Source: Streptomyces alanosinicus
GTDB taxonomy: Bacteria > Actinomycetota > Actinomycetes > Streptomycetales > Streptomycetaceae
Assembly: GCF_014650595.1 (NCBI RefSeq)
Contig: NZ_BMVG01000003.1
Location: forward strand, 248,001-312,000
Length of the DNA: 64,000 bases
Reading direction: 5' to 3'
A program made the translations under genes and the position numbers. Positions 23,099-31,399 of the stretch are shown here, piece by piece. Positions within the stretch are counted from its first letter, which is position 1, and every line of letters begins with the position of its first letter. The notes under the pieces are model-generated. The model did not search any database and was not told the origin of the DNA. It saw nothing but the letters and a program-made list of their open reading frames with translations.

Positions 23099-24853
23099 TC
23101 AACGGGGCGTCACCGACCACGACGAGCCTGCGGATCGCCCGTCTGAAGCCGTGAACCGAAAGGCGTGCTCCACGCCGGACGCCCAGCGGACCCGCACTTC
23201 GCGATCCTCCCCCACCGTGACGGAGACCAGCTCCGCGAGCGGCCGCGGGTCCGGTTCGCCGGTGAGCCGGGCGAGCGCCACGAACAGCGTGGCCCCGCCC
23301 GGCCCGGCACCCGGCCCGGTCTCTCCGGTCAGCTCTCGCGACAGGCCCGACACCGGCACCAGTTCGGCCCGCAGGCCGGTGCGGGGGCCGGTGCGGAGCC
23401 CGTCCGGTGCCCGCCAGCCCGTGATCCGCACCGGTGTCCCGGGATCCGCCCCGGCCACGAGATGGGCGCGCACCTCCACCGCGCCCTCGGCGAGCACGAG
23501 GCTGGTGACGGTGATCCCCTCGCACACGGTGTGCCGGGAGGCGATCCACCCCGCACCGGTGCCGAGCGGCACGATCCGCGTCCGGCCCGGATCGCCGCCG
23601 ACGATCACACTGTTGTCGTACGACACAGGGTCGGGCGTCGTCGCGGTCGAGTAGGCGAGCCGGGTGTAGTAGGGGTCGTAGCGGACGTCCTCACTGCCGT
23701 GGTTGTGCAGCCGTACCAGTCCGTCCGCAGACGTGGACTGAAGGAGCCAGCCGGGGACCGGGACGAGCCGTACCGTGTCGGCGTGTTCGGCCGGGCCGGG
23801 TTCCTCGGTCGCCGTCCACACCTCGTGCTCCGGCGGCAGCAGCAGGCCGAGAAAGCCTTTGGCCGCCCAGTAGGGGGAGGCCGGGCCCGAGTAGTCCTGT
23901 ACGAGCGACGCGTCGGGGCCGAGCCAGCCCAGCGGAAGCAGACCGCGCTCGTCGAGGGCGCCGCCGTCGAGGAAGTATCTGAGGGTGCCGGAGGCCAGCC
24001 GCCGCGTCCGACCGGGGGTCAGCGGGGTCCGGCCGGTCAGCGCGCCGAGCCAGAGCGGGGCGGTGGTCGCGAACCGGTAGGTCAGGGAGCGGCCCTGGCG
24101 GAGCGGGGCGCCGTCGCCGCCGAACAGGTGGACGTAGTCGTCGAGATGGCGGGCCAGCCGTGCGCCGTACACGGAGAGCAGCTCGGTGTCGCCGGCCAGC
24201 CAGGCGTGCAGGACCGGGTACAGGTGCATCGCCCAGCCGTTGTAGTAGTCGAACTTCCGGCCGTCGCCGTCGGTGTACCAGCCTTCGCCGCGGTACCAGC
24301 CCTCGATCCGTTCCAGGCCGCGGTCGACCGCCCTGCGGGCCGCCTCCGTCCGGTGGCCGATCTCCTGGAGGAAACCGCCCACGGTGACGGGGAACAACTC
24401 CCAGTTGCACGGCCAGGGTTCGGCGGTGAGGGCGTCCGCCAGCCAGTCGGCGGTGCGCTGTCTGACCCCCTCGTTCAGCCGGTCCCACAGCAGTGGCCGG
24501 GTCAGCCGCAGGGCGAGGGCGACGGACGCGGCCTCGACGAGCGGCTGACCGCGGTGGCCGATGCGCGGCCAGACCCCGCCGGGGCCGGTCGCGAGGCCGT
24601 CGGCATAGCGGCCGAGCGCCCTCTCGTCGCGCCGGAAGGCAGCGAGCAGCAGCGTACGGGCGTACCCCTCCAGTCCGTCGGAGAGGTGACCGGACCGGCT
24701 CACATGGTCGCCGGGGAGGTGGTAGAGGGCGCGGTCGGGGGTGGCGTAGGGCTCGACGGCGGCCAGCAGGGCATCGGCGGCGGCCTCCCAGTGGGCGCGG
24801 GTGTAGCCGGTGTACGGGCTCGACGCGCGGTCGTCGGCGGGCAGTTCGATCAC
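23099..24853 (-). CDS. DUF2264 domain protein (putative polysaccharide-related enzyme)
   Basis: A 584-residue protein that I recognise as the DUF2264 family. The helical N-terminal two thirds contains ALYHLPGDHVSRSGHLSDGL, WPRIGHRGQPLVEAAS, CNWELFPVTVGGFLQEIG and GDGRKFDYYNGWAMHLYP, resembling an (alpha/alpha)6 toroid as in lyases and glycoside hydrolases. A beta-rich C-terminal part follows. There is no signal peptide. It is divergent from the rhamnogalacturonan lyase with a shared promoter region, which suggests cytoplasmic processing of pectin-derived oligosaccharides. No catalytic activity is established for it here. GTG 24853 is supported by AGGAAGGA on the minus strand. Confidence 0.85.
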   Translation of the reverse strand: MIELPADDRASSPYTGYTRAHWEAAADALLAAVEPYATPDRALYHLPGDHVSRSGHLSDGLEGYARTLLLAAFRRDERALGRYADGLATGPGGVWPRIGHRGQPLVEAASVALALRLTRPLLWDRLNEGVRQRTADWLADALTAEPWPCNWELFPVTVGGFLQEIGHRTEAARRAVDRGLERIEGWYRGEGWYTDGDGRKFDYYNGWAMHLYPVLHAWLAGDTELLSVYGARLARHLDDYVHLFGGDGAPLRQGRSLTYRFATTAPLWLGALTGRTPLTPGRTRRLASGTLRYFLDGGALDERGLLPLGWLGPDASLVQDYSGPASPYWAAKGFLGLLLPPEHEVWTATEEPGPAEHADTVRLVPVPGWLLQSTSADGLVRLHNHGSEDVRYDPYYTRLAYSTATTPDPVSYDNSVIVGGDPGRTRIVPLGTGAGWIASRHTVCEGITVTSLVLAEGAVEVRAHLVAGADPGTPVRITGWRAPDGLRTGPRTGLRAELVPVSGLSRELTGETGPGAGPGGATLFVALARLTGEPDPRPLAELVSVTVGEDREVRVRWASGVEHAFRFTASDGRSAGSSWSVTPR

Positions 24854-24970
24854 GACGGTGGCTGTCCTTCCTGGCGGGTCCTGCGGGGAGAAAGCCCTTT
24901 CGCGAAATCGATTCGACTGTCACCCTGCCAGACACGCGCACTCCCCGGACCTCCCGAAGGAGGCACCCCC
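24854..24970. promoter_or_regulatory. Divergent promoter region of DUF2264 and rhamnogalacturonan lyase genes
   Basis: Between the two start codons lies the AT-leaning block TTTCGCGAAATCGATTCGA (about 24898-24916), made of the palindromes TTTCGCGAAA and AATCGATT. It is a plausible operator for a sugar-responsive repressor. RBS GAAGGAGG for the lyase is at 24955-24962. Confidence 0.4.
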
Positions 24971-26650
24971 ATGTCCGGATCCCCGAACGGCGCGGTCGAC
25001 CGGCGCGCCTTCGTCCTCGGCACCGCTGCCGCCGCCGGTGCGGCGGCCCTCGCCGGCCCCCTCGCCGGCTCCGCGGCGGCGGCCGGCTTCGGCTGGAGCG
25101 ACGACGGCTCGGACTACGTCGTCGACACCGGCGCGGGCCTGGTCCTCAAGGTCAGCAAGACCGATGGCGACCTGACCTCGCTGGTGTACAAGGGCACCGA
25201 GTACCAGGGCTACGGCGGCAAGAACTCGCACATCGAATCCGGCCTCGGCGCCTCGACGGTGACACTCGCCCGGTCCGGCCCGACCATTCTGATCTCCGTC
25301 GCCCATGGCACGCTGCGGCACTACTACGCGGCCCGCAGCGGCGAGAACAACATCTATCTGTGGACGAACAAGGCCGACTCCTCGGTCACGGCGACCCGGT
25401 ACATCGTGCGCGTGAAGGCCGGCCTGTTCCGCGACGACGAACCGGACTCCTACACGTACACCACCAGCACCGTCGAGGCTTCCGACGTGTTCGCGAAGTC
25501 CGACGGCCAGACCCGCTCCAAGCACTACTCGAAGCGCCGCGTCATCGACTACGACTACATCGGCTGGACCGCCGGCGGCGTCGGGCTGTGGATCGTCCGC
25601 AGCAACCACGAGAAGGCCTCCGGCGGCCCCTTCTACCGCTCGCTCCTGCGCCATCAGGGCACCGACGGCGGCGGCCTGTACGAGGTCCTCTACTACGGCG
25701 AGAACCAGACCGAGTCCGAACGCTTCGGCCTGCAGGGCCCGTACGTCATCGCCTTCACGGACGGCGGCGCGCCGTCCTCCGCCTTGTACCACGGCACCCT
25801 GACCACTGCGTGGGCCGACGCGCTCGGCATCTCCGGTTATGTCCCCGACAACGGCCGGGGCCGGGTCGCCGGCGTCGGCATCACCGGCCGGGACACGGCG
25901 TACACCTACACGGTCGGGCTCGCGGGCCCGGCGGCCCAGTACTGGGGTACGGCACGCGCCTGCGACGGCTACTTCTCGATGTCCAGGGTCCTGCCGGGCA
26001 GCTACACGCTCACGGTGTACAAGGGCGAGCTGGCGGTCCGCACCGCTCAGGTGACCGTGTCCGCGGGGGCGACGACCACCCTCGGCACGATCGCCGTCCC
26101 GTCGTCCAACGACCCGTCGAACGCGAGCGTCGTCTGGCGGATCGGGGACTGGGACGGCACACCGGGCGGGTTCAAGAACGCGGACCTGATGACCTACGCG
26201 CACCCCTCGGACGCACGGGCCTCGACCTGGACCGGGAACGTGGTGATCGGCAGCGGTTCCGAGACGTCCGCCTTCCCCTGTTACCTGTGGAAGGACGTCA
26301 ACAGCGGTCTGCTGGTCTACTTCAGGCTCACCGCCGCCCAGGCCGCCGCCGCGCACACCCTGAGAATCGGCGTGACGACGGCGTACGCGAACGGCCGCCC
26401 GCAGGTCACGGTCAACGGCACCTGGACCTCGGCGGTCCCCTCCCCGCCCGCCCAGCCGAGCACCCGGTCCCTGACGGTCGGCTCGTACCGGGGCAACAAC
26501 CACACGTTCACGTACAGCGTCCCGGCGAGCGCGTGGCTCACGGACACCGGCCGGTACAACGTGCTGAGGATCGACGTGGTGAGCGGTTCGGGGACCACCG
26601 GCCATCTCAGCGCGGGCACGGCGATCGACGCCATCGACCTGCTGATGTGA
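24971..26650 (+). CDS. Secreted rhamnogalacturonan lyase (PL4 family)
   Basis: A 559-residue exported enzyme. The N-terminus DRRAFVLGTAAAAGAAALAG is a Tat signal. The catalytic beta-sandwich (about 45-310) includes DLTSLVYKGTEYQGYGGKNS and RSKHYSKRRVIDYDYIGW with candidate Lys/His catalytic residues. A fibronectin-like domain (about 320-380; DGYFSMSRVLPGSYTLTVYK) and a C-terminal carbohydrate-binding-like domain (about 390-559; VWRIGDWDGTPGGF) follow, the standard PL4 order. It splits the rhamnose-galacturonate backbone of rhamnogalacturonan I by beta-elimination outside the cell. It is divergent from DUF2264 and convergent with GH43. Confidence 0.9.
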   Translation: MSGSPNGAVDRRAFVLGTAAAAGAAALAGPLAGSAAAAGFGWSDDGSDYVVDTGAGLVLKVSKTDGDLTSLVYKGTEYQGYGGKNSHIESGLGASTVTLARSGPTILISVAHGTLRHYYAARSGENNIYLWTNKADSSVTATRYIVRVKAGLFRDDEPDSYTYTTSTVEASDVFAKSDGQTRSKHYSKRRVIDYDYIGWTAGGVGLWIVRSNHEKASGGPFYRSLLRHQGTDGGGLYEVLYYGENQTESERFGLQGPYVIAFTDGGAPSSALYHGTLTTAWADALGISGYVPDNGRGRVAGVGITGRDTAYTYTVGLAGPAAQYWGTARACDGYFSMSRVLPGSYTLTVYKGELAVRTAQVTVSAGATTTLGTIAVPSSNDPSNASVVWRIGDWDGTPGGFKNADLMTYAHPSDARASTWTGNVVIGSGSETSAFPCYLWKDVNSGLLVYFRLTAAQAAAAHTLRIGVTTAYANGRPQVTVNGTWTSAVPSPPAQPSTRSLTVGSYRGNNHTFTYSVPASAWLTDTGRYNVLRIDVVSGSGTTGHLSAGTAIDAIDLLM

Positions 26651-26691
26651 CGGCGGTGGCCTGGGCGACCTTCACTCACGCGCGCTCCGCC

Positions 26692-27771
26692 TCACGGTGC
26701 CGTGTCGGCGACGGGGATCCCGAAGTCCGGGGTACCGTCCGGCTTCCAGCCGAGCCGCTGGATCCGGGTGTGGCGGTTGGGGTCGTTCAGCGGGTCTCCG
26801 GTGATCTCCTTGTAGGGGCGGGCGTGGTAGACGAGGATGTCGGTACGGCCGTCCTCGGCGACGGTGAAGCAGTTGTGGCCGGGGCCGTACTGACGGGTGG
26901 CGTCATTGCTGGTGAACACCGGGACCGGGGACTTGGACCAGCTCCGCGCGTCCAGCAGGTCACTGTCCGCGTCGGCGGTGAGCAGGCCGACGCAGTAGTG
27001 GTAGTCGGTGGCGCTGGCCGAGTAGGTGAGGAAGACGCGACCGCCCCGTTGCAGCGCGTACGGGCCCTCGTTGACCTTGAAGCCGACACACTCCCAGTCG
27101 AACTCGGGGGTGGACAGGCGCACTTGGGGGCCGCTCAAGGTCCAGGGGTCGGCCATCGCGGAGATCCACAGCGCGGTGTTGTTGTCCATGCCGGGCTCGT
27201 GCTGGGCCCAGACCAGATAGCGGGTGCCGCGGTGCTCGAAGGTGGTGGCGTCGAGGGAGAACGTCTCCCAGGCGGTGCGGATCTGGCCCCGCTCCACCCA
27301 GGTGCCGCTGAAGGGGTCGGGGTGCGCGTTCTCCAGCACCCAGATGCGGATCGCCCACACGTCCTCGGCGGGGGCCGAGGCGAAGTAGATGTACCACTTG
27401 CCGCCGATGCGGTGCAGCTCGGGCGCCCAGATGTGCGCGCCCATCGGGCCGGTCGTATGGGCCCGCCAGATCACGGACTCGGCGGCCGTGGCGAGGCCGT
27501 TCAGAGTGCGCGAGCGGCGCAGGATGATGCGGTCGTACCCGGGGACCGTGGCCGTGAAGTAGTAGTGGCCGTCGGTGTGGCGGGTGATGTGCGGGTCGGC
27601 GCGCTGCGGGGCCAGGGGGTTCCTGAAGGCGCGCGCTCTCGGGGTGCCGGCGGCCGGGGTCGCCGCCCACGCCGCGCCGGGCGCGGCCGCCAGGGCGCCC
27701 GCGGCCAGCGCGGCGCCCTTCAACATCAGTCTGCGGCTGGGGACTTCGGGCAGATCGTGCTCGCGGCTCAT
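26692..27771 (-). CDS. Secreted GH43 alpha-L-arabinofuranosidase-like enzyme
   Basis: A 359-residue protein with a Tat-like signal (SRRLMLKGAALAAGALAAA). The five-bladed propeller shows the catalytic base Asp59 in RADPHITRH, the HIWAPELHRIGGKWYIYF segment and the acid Glu in VNEGPYALQRGG. The sequence order fits GH43 exo-acting arabinofuranosidases such as the Streptomyces alpha-1,5 enzyme. It should release arabinose from arabinan side chains of pectin. It converges with the PL4 lyase with a 41-base gap, and its upstream region contains a long inverted repeat at 27811-27854. Confidence 0.9.
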   Translation of the reverse strand: MSREHDLPEVPSRRLMLKGAALAAGALAAAPGAAWAATPAAGTPRARAFRNPLAPQRADPHITRHTDGHYYFTATVPGYDRIILRRSRTLNGLATAAESVIWRAHTTGPMGAHIWAPELHRIGGKWYIYFASAPAEDVWAIRIWVLENAHPDPFSGTWVERGQIRTAWETFSLDATTFEHRGTRYLVWAQHEPGMDNNTALWISAMADPWTLSGPQVRLSTPEFDWECVGFKVNEGPYALQRGGRVFLTYSASATDYHYCVGLLTADADSDLLDARSWSKSPVPVFTSNDATRQYGPGHNCFTVAEDGRTDILVYHARPYKEITGDPLNDPNRHTRIQRLGWKPDGTPDFGIPVADTAP

Positions 27772-28095
27772 ACGGACTGCCTCTCGGCCGGTGTCGATGA
27801 ATGCCGCTCATTTTCGATATCCCGAACGGCATCTGTGATTCCGAACGTCGAAAAGGTAAGGGTGTGCCGGTGCGGGGTCAATGGGTCGGGTCGTGCGAGC
27901 ATCGGCACGTTCCCGGTCATCGCTCCGACCCGCAGATTGACCACGCGGCTGCGCTCGTCCTCCCCGCGCCCGCTGAGCTGCGCGGCGACATCGCTGCGCC
28001 CCGCGGCCACGCTGACCGTGAGCCCGTCGGCGACGGCGATCATTTGGCTTTGCCATGTTTTGATTTAGCTCTCAGGTTGATCCACTGTGTGTGGC
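27772..28095. promoter_or_regulatory. 324-base intergenic region with inverted TTTTCGA/TCGAAAA site
   Basis: TTTTCGA (27811-27817) and TCGAAAA (27848-27854) face each other, enclosing two CCGAACG direct repeats (27822-27828, 27841-27847) spaced 19 bases. The block lies 40-80 bases before the GH43 start, so it is a good operator candidate. The rest, 27860-28040, is GC-rich without a convincing gene. Near 28040-28075 an AT-richer stretch probably carries the promoter of the downstream methyltransferase. Confidence 0.45.
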
Positions 28096-29034
28096 ATGAC
28101 CAGCGACACCTCCTCCGGCCGCACCGACTCCCCCGGCCTCGCCGACGCCCTCGCCGACAGGGTGCTCGTCCTCGACGGCGGCATGTCCAACCAGCTGGAG
28201 TCGGCCGGACACGACCTGAGCGACGAGCTGTGGTCGGCACGGCTGCTCGCCGAGCGGCCACAAGCGGTGACCGAAGCGCATCTCGCCTACTTCCGGGCGG
28301 GCGCGGACGTGGCCATCACCGCGAGCTACCAGGCCACCTTCGAGGGGTTCGCGCGGCGCGGCATCGGCCATGACGACGCGGCGCGGCTGCTCGCGCTGAG
28401 CGTGGACCTCGCCCGTGCGGCCGCCCGGCGGGCCAGGGACGAGGGCATCGACCGGCCGCTGTGGGTGGCGGCCTCGGTCGGGCCGTACGGGGCGATGCTC
28501 GCGGACGGCTCCGAGTACCGCGGCCGGTACGGACTGAGCGTGGCGGAACTGGCGCGCTTTCACCGGCCGCGCATGGAGGTGCTGGCCGCCGCCGCGCCGG
28601 ACGTGCTCGCGCTGGAGACGGTGCCGGACGCCGACGAGGGCGCCGCACTGCTCGAAGCGGTGCGCGGGCTGGGGGTGCCGGCGTGGCTGTCGTACACCGT
28701 CGAGGGCCGGCACACGCGGGCCGGGCAGCCTCTGGAGGAGGCCTTCGCCCCGGCCGCGGAGGTGGACGAGGTGATCGCGGTGGGCGTGAACTGCTGTGCG
28801 CCGCGGGACGTGACAGCCGCGGTGGAGATCGCGTCCAGGGTCACCGGCAAGCCGGTCGTGGTCTATCCGAACAGCGGGGAGACCTGGGACGCCGAGGCGC
28901 GCGCCTGGACCGGGAGGACGACGTTCGACGCAGGGCAGGTCGAGGCGTGGCGGGCGGCGGGCGCCCGGCTGATCGGGGGGTGCTGCCGGGTGGGGACGGA
29001 GGGCATCGCGGGGATCGCCTCCGGCGGCCGGTGA
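28096..29034 (+). CDS. mmuM: Homocysteine S-methyltransferase
   Basis: A 312-residue single-domain enzyme. VLVLDGGMSNQLES at the N-terminus, ITASYQATFEGF, and VGVNCCAP plus the C-terminal IGGCCRVG contain the zinc ligands (Cys of NCC and the CC pair) of the betaine/S-methylmethionine-homocysteine methyltransferase family. It makes methionine from homocysteine using S-methylmethionine, a plant-derived donor, or SAM. ATG 28096 has no clear Shine-Dalgarno; GTG 28087 is a possible alternative. It stands alone, divergent from GH43. Confidence 0.92.
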   Translation: MTSDTSSGRTDSPGLADALADRVLVLDGGMSNQLESAGHDLSDELWSARLLAERPQAVTEAHLAYFRAGADVAITASYQATFEGFARRGIGHDDAARLLALSVDLARAAARRARDEGIDRPLWVAASVGPYGAMLADGSEYRGRYGLSVAELARFHRPRMEVLAAAAPDVLALETVPDADEGAALLEAVRGLGVPAWLSYTVEGRHTRAGQPLEEAFAPAAEVDEVIAVGVNCCAPRDVTAAVEIASRVTGKPVVVYPNSGETWDAEARAWTGRTTFDAGQVEAWRAAGARLIGGCCRVGTEGIAGIASGGR

Positions 29035-29075
29035 GGTTCGCCGGCTCGCCCTCACACCTGTGGCGGTGCTGCGCG

Positions 29076-30650
29076 TCAGCGGCGCCTGGCGGCGACCGAC
29101 CTCCGCAGGCGCCGTACCGCTGCCGTCAGTTCCGTTCTCGGGGGGCGGTCGTCGGTGTCGGTGGCCGGGGCGGGTTCGGGGACGGTGGTGGCGGGGGACC
29201 AGAGGGCGAACTCCGCGTCCCGTGGGCCGTACGCGGTGTACGGCCCACCGTCGCCGAAGATGCGCACGGGGTGCGACGCGTCCCAGGGCTCCCAGCCGGG
29301 GTCGCCGGTCGCGGCGAAGCGGACCCAGGCCCCGTGCATCGCTGCGCACAGCTCCGGTGGGGCGCCCTCGCCGGCCAGCTTCTGTGATGCGGGTATGGCG
29401 CCGGAGTCGAAGACGAAGCCCAGTTCCAGGGCGTGGCAGGCGCCGAGGGACGGGAGGCCGGAGGGCCAGGCGAACTCGTAGAGGTGGCAGGTGCCGGGGC
29501 GGGAGTCGGCGAGGCGGTGCAGGGGGATGCGCAGCAGATGGTCGGTGACCATCTGGCCGACGATCTCGGCGGTGCCGGCGTTCGGGTGCAGGGCGCGGTA
29601 GCCGCGGGGCACCTCGTGGCCGGTGCGGCAGCGGGCCATGGCTCCGGCCAGGGAGACGGGGCCGAGCCGGTCGACGTGTTCGAGGAGTCCGCCGGGCACC
29701 AGCCACAGCCGGTACTCGTCCCGGGTCCAGCCCATGAGCAGTTCCACGCCCGGGGCGGCGTCCCCGTCGATCAGTGCCTGCAGCGGGTCGCCGGGCACGA
29801 GATCGCCGTCGACGACGATCCCGAAGGCGGGTCCGCCGAGCACCGGGCTGCTGAGCCGGCCGACCTCGGCCTGGGTGTGCAGCAGCAGATCACGGTCGAC
29901 GGCGGCGAAGGCCTCGGCGGTGGCGGGGATCCTCAGCCGGGTGGCCATACGACGCACCATGCGCCGTACCTTGTCGCGGTCGAAGACCTCGGGCGGGCCG
30001 CTCTGCAGCACCGCCCGCCGGATCAGCCCACGGGCCTGCGGGGCGGCGAGCAGGGCGCCGGCGCTGATCGCACCGGCCGACTGGCCGCACAGGGTGATCC
30101 GGCCGGGGTCGCCGCCGAAGGCACCGATCGCCTCGTGGACCCAGCGCAGGGCGGCGAGCTGGTCGCGCAGTCCGGAGTTGGGCGGTGCGTCGGGGAACAG
30201 TCCGTAGCCCTCGATCCCCAGCCGGTAGTTGATCGAGACACAGACCACGCCGTCCCGGGCGAAGGTGCTGCCGTCGTACACGGGCACCGCGGAGGATCCC
30301 CTGGTCAGGGCGCCGCCATGGAGCCAGAGCAGGACGGGCAGACGGGCGCCTGGGTCCGGTTCGGGGGTCCATACGTTGAGGTTGAGGCAGTCGTCGCCGG
30401 GGATCTCGGGGTCGGCCAGATACTGGGCGAACGCCTCGGAGTACGGCGGTTTCGGCGCGGTCGGACCGAAGGCGCCGGCCTCGCGCACACCGTCCCAGGA
30501 CTCGGGCGGCTCGGGCGGCCGGAACCGCAGGGGGCCGACGGGCGGGGCGGCGTACGGGATGCCCCGGAACACCGCGATGCCCTTCTCGTAGCGGCCGCGT
30601 ACGGCCCCGTGGGGCGTTCTGACCACGGGGCCTGTCTGGTCTGCCGTCAT
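29076..30650 (-). CDS. Type B carboxylesterase
   Basis: A 524-residue esterase of the carboxylesterase/lipase family. VFRGIPYAAPPVGPLRF is the classic N-terminal box, LPVLLWLHGGAL holds the oxyanion hole, the nucleophile is in LCGQSAGAIS, and an acidic and His residue occur later (MGWTRDEYRLW, LPSLGACHALELGFVF). There is no signal peptide, so it is cytoplasmic. ATG 30650 has AAGGG upstream; an in-frame GTG lies 18 bases earlier. It is divergent from a truncated lacI-type gene with a LacI-like operator between them, which was probably its repressor. Confidence 0.9.
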   Translation of the reverse strand: MTADQTGPVVRTPHGAVRGRYEKGIAVFRGIPYAAPPVGPLRFRPPEPPESWDGVREAGAFGPTAPKPPYSEAFAQYLADPEIPGDDCLNLNVWTPEPDPGARLPVLLWLHGGALTRGSSAVPVYDGSTFARDGVVCVSINYRLGIEGYGLFPDAPPNSGLRDQLAALRWVHEAIGAFGGDPGRITLCGQSAGAISAGALLAAPQARGLIRRAVLQSGPPEVFDRDKVRRMVRRMATRLRIPATAEAFAAVDRDLLLHTQAEVGRLSSPVLGGPAFGIVVDGDLVPGDPLQALIDGDAAPGVELLMGWTRDEYRLWLVPGGLLEHVDRLGPVSLAGAMARCRTGHEVPRGYRALHPNAGTAEIVGQMVTDHLLRIPLHRLADSRPGTCHLYEFAWPSGLPSLGACHALELGFVFDSGAIPASQKLAGEGAPPELCAAMHGAWVRFAATGDPGWEPWDASHPVRIFGDGGPYTAYGPRDAEFALWSPATTVPEPAPATDTDDRPPRTELTAAVRRLRRSVAARRR

Positions 30651-30829
30651 CGCCCACCAGCCCTTCACCGTGCTCCTGCGTTCTGCACCGCCACGCCGAC
30701 TGCACCGTCAACATCAGAGCATCACAGTGCGCCGATGTATTCCGGCGCACAGGCCCGGCACTGGGCCGTTCGGCGTACCGTCCGGTGAATTCCCTTGTCC
30801 TCACGTCCGTGTTGCCTCGCATCTATCAC

Positions 30830-30843
30830 AGGAAGCGCTTTCT
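30830..30843. promoter_or_regulatory. LacI-type operator sequence
   Basis: AGGAAGCGCTTTCT is palindromic with one mismatched pair and centred on the AGCGCT typical of LacI-family sites. It lies between the esterase gene and the broken lacI-type gene. Confidence 0.6.
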
Positions 30844-30892
30844 GCGCCGGTGGGCGGGCCCCGGAAGAGGGCAGGCCGGAGAGGCTGTTTCC

Positions 30893-31135
30893 GTGGTCCG
30901 TGCGGGGAGTACACACGTGCCGGCCGGGCCGACCCTGGCGGTGCTGGCCCGGGAGGCGGGGGTGTCGGTGCCCACCGCGTCGAAAGTGGTCAACGGCCGC
31001 GAGGACGTGGCGCCGGAGGCCCGTCGCCGGGTCATCGAGACCCTGGACCGGCTCGGCCATGTGCGGCGCCCCGCTTCGACACCGCGAAGGCCCGGCCGTC
31101 CTCGCTCCCGGTTGTTATCGGGGATCACCGGCCGG
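30893..31135 (+). pseudogene. Truncated LacI-family regulator
   Basis: GTG 30893 has the RBS GGAGAGG. The first 65 codons form a normal LacI headpiece: TLAVLAREAGVSVPTASKVV as helix-turn-helix, then ARRRVIETLDRLGHV. After GHV the family-like sequence continues in another frame (RFDTAKARPSSLPVVIGDH), a one-base shift near 31065. The effector-binding domain is then missing altogether, replaced by the oppositely oriented small gene ending at 31136. It cannot make a working repressor. Confidence 0.7.
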
Positions 31136-31399
31136 TCAGCCCTCGCCGTGGTGACCGGCGGCGCCCATGAAGGCCTCGACCACGTCGACGGCGCTGCCGT
31201 CGTGGTCACTGCCGGCGGTGCCGCTGCCGGCCTGGACATTGGCCGCGCGGTCGACCTCCAGCCAGGAGTCGGCGTTCGAGTTGTCGATGACGGTGATCAG
31301 GCTCTTGTCCGCGCTCGCGCCCGAGGGCGCGGCAGCGGCCCCGACCAGCGCGGCGGCGGCCGCCGCGGCAAGCCCCCACCGGGGTACGGCACCGTTCAC
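31136..31399 (-). CDS. Small secreted protein coupled to the isocitrate-lyase-family gene
   Basis: An 87-residue product. GTG 31399 overlaps the TGA of the upstream gene (bases 31396-31399 read GTGA), so translation is coupled. A signal peptide with a long Ala core (WGLAAAAAAALVGAAAA) precedes a mature part of about 58 residues, DKSLITVIDNSNADSWLEVD and later DHDGSAVDVVEAFMGAAGHH, acidic and His-rich at its end. I do not recognise a family. Codon third positions are G/C rich, supporting a real gene. Its end abuts the broken lacI-type gene. Confidence 0.6.
   Translation of the reverse strand: MNGAVPRWGLAAAAAAALVGAAAAPSGASADKSLITVIDNSNADSWLEVDRAANVQAGSGTAGSDHDGSAVDVVEAFMGAAGHHGEG

Noticed and set aside
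23165..24960. Plus-strand frame extending the PL4 gene upstream to over 1100 residues
   Set aside because: The extension is antisense to the DUF2264 gene. The true start has a strong RBS and a Tat signal at 24971.
28040..28095. SAM or cobalamin riboswitch before the homocysteine methyltransferase
   Set aside because: The leader is too short and shows no conserved core of those riboswitches.
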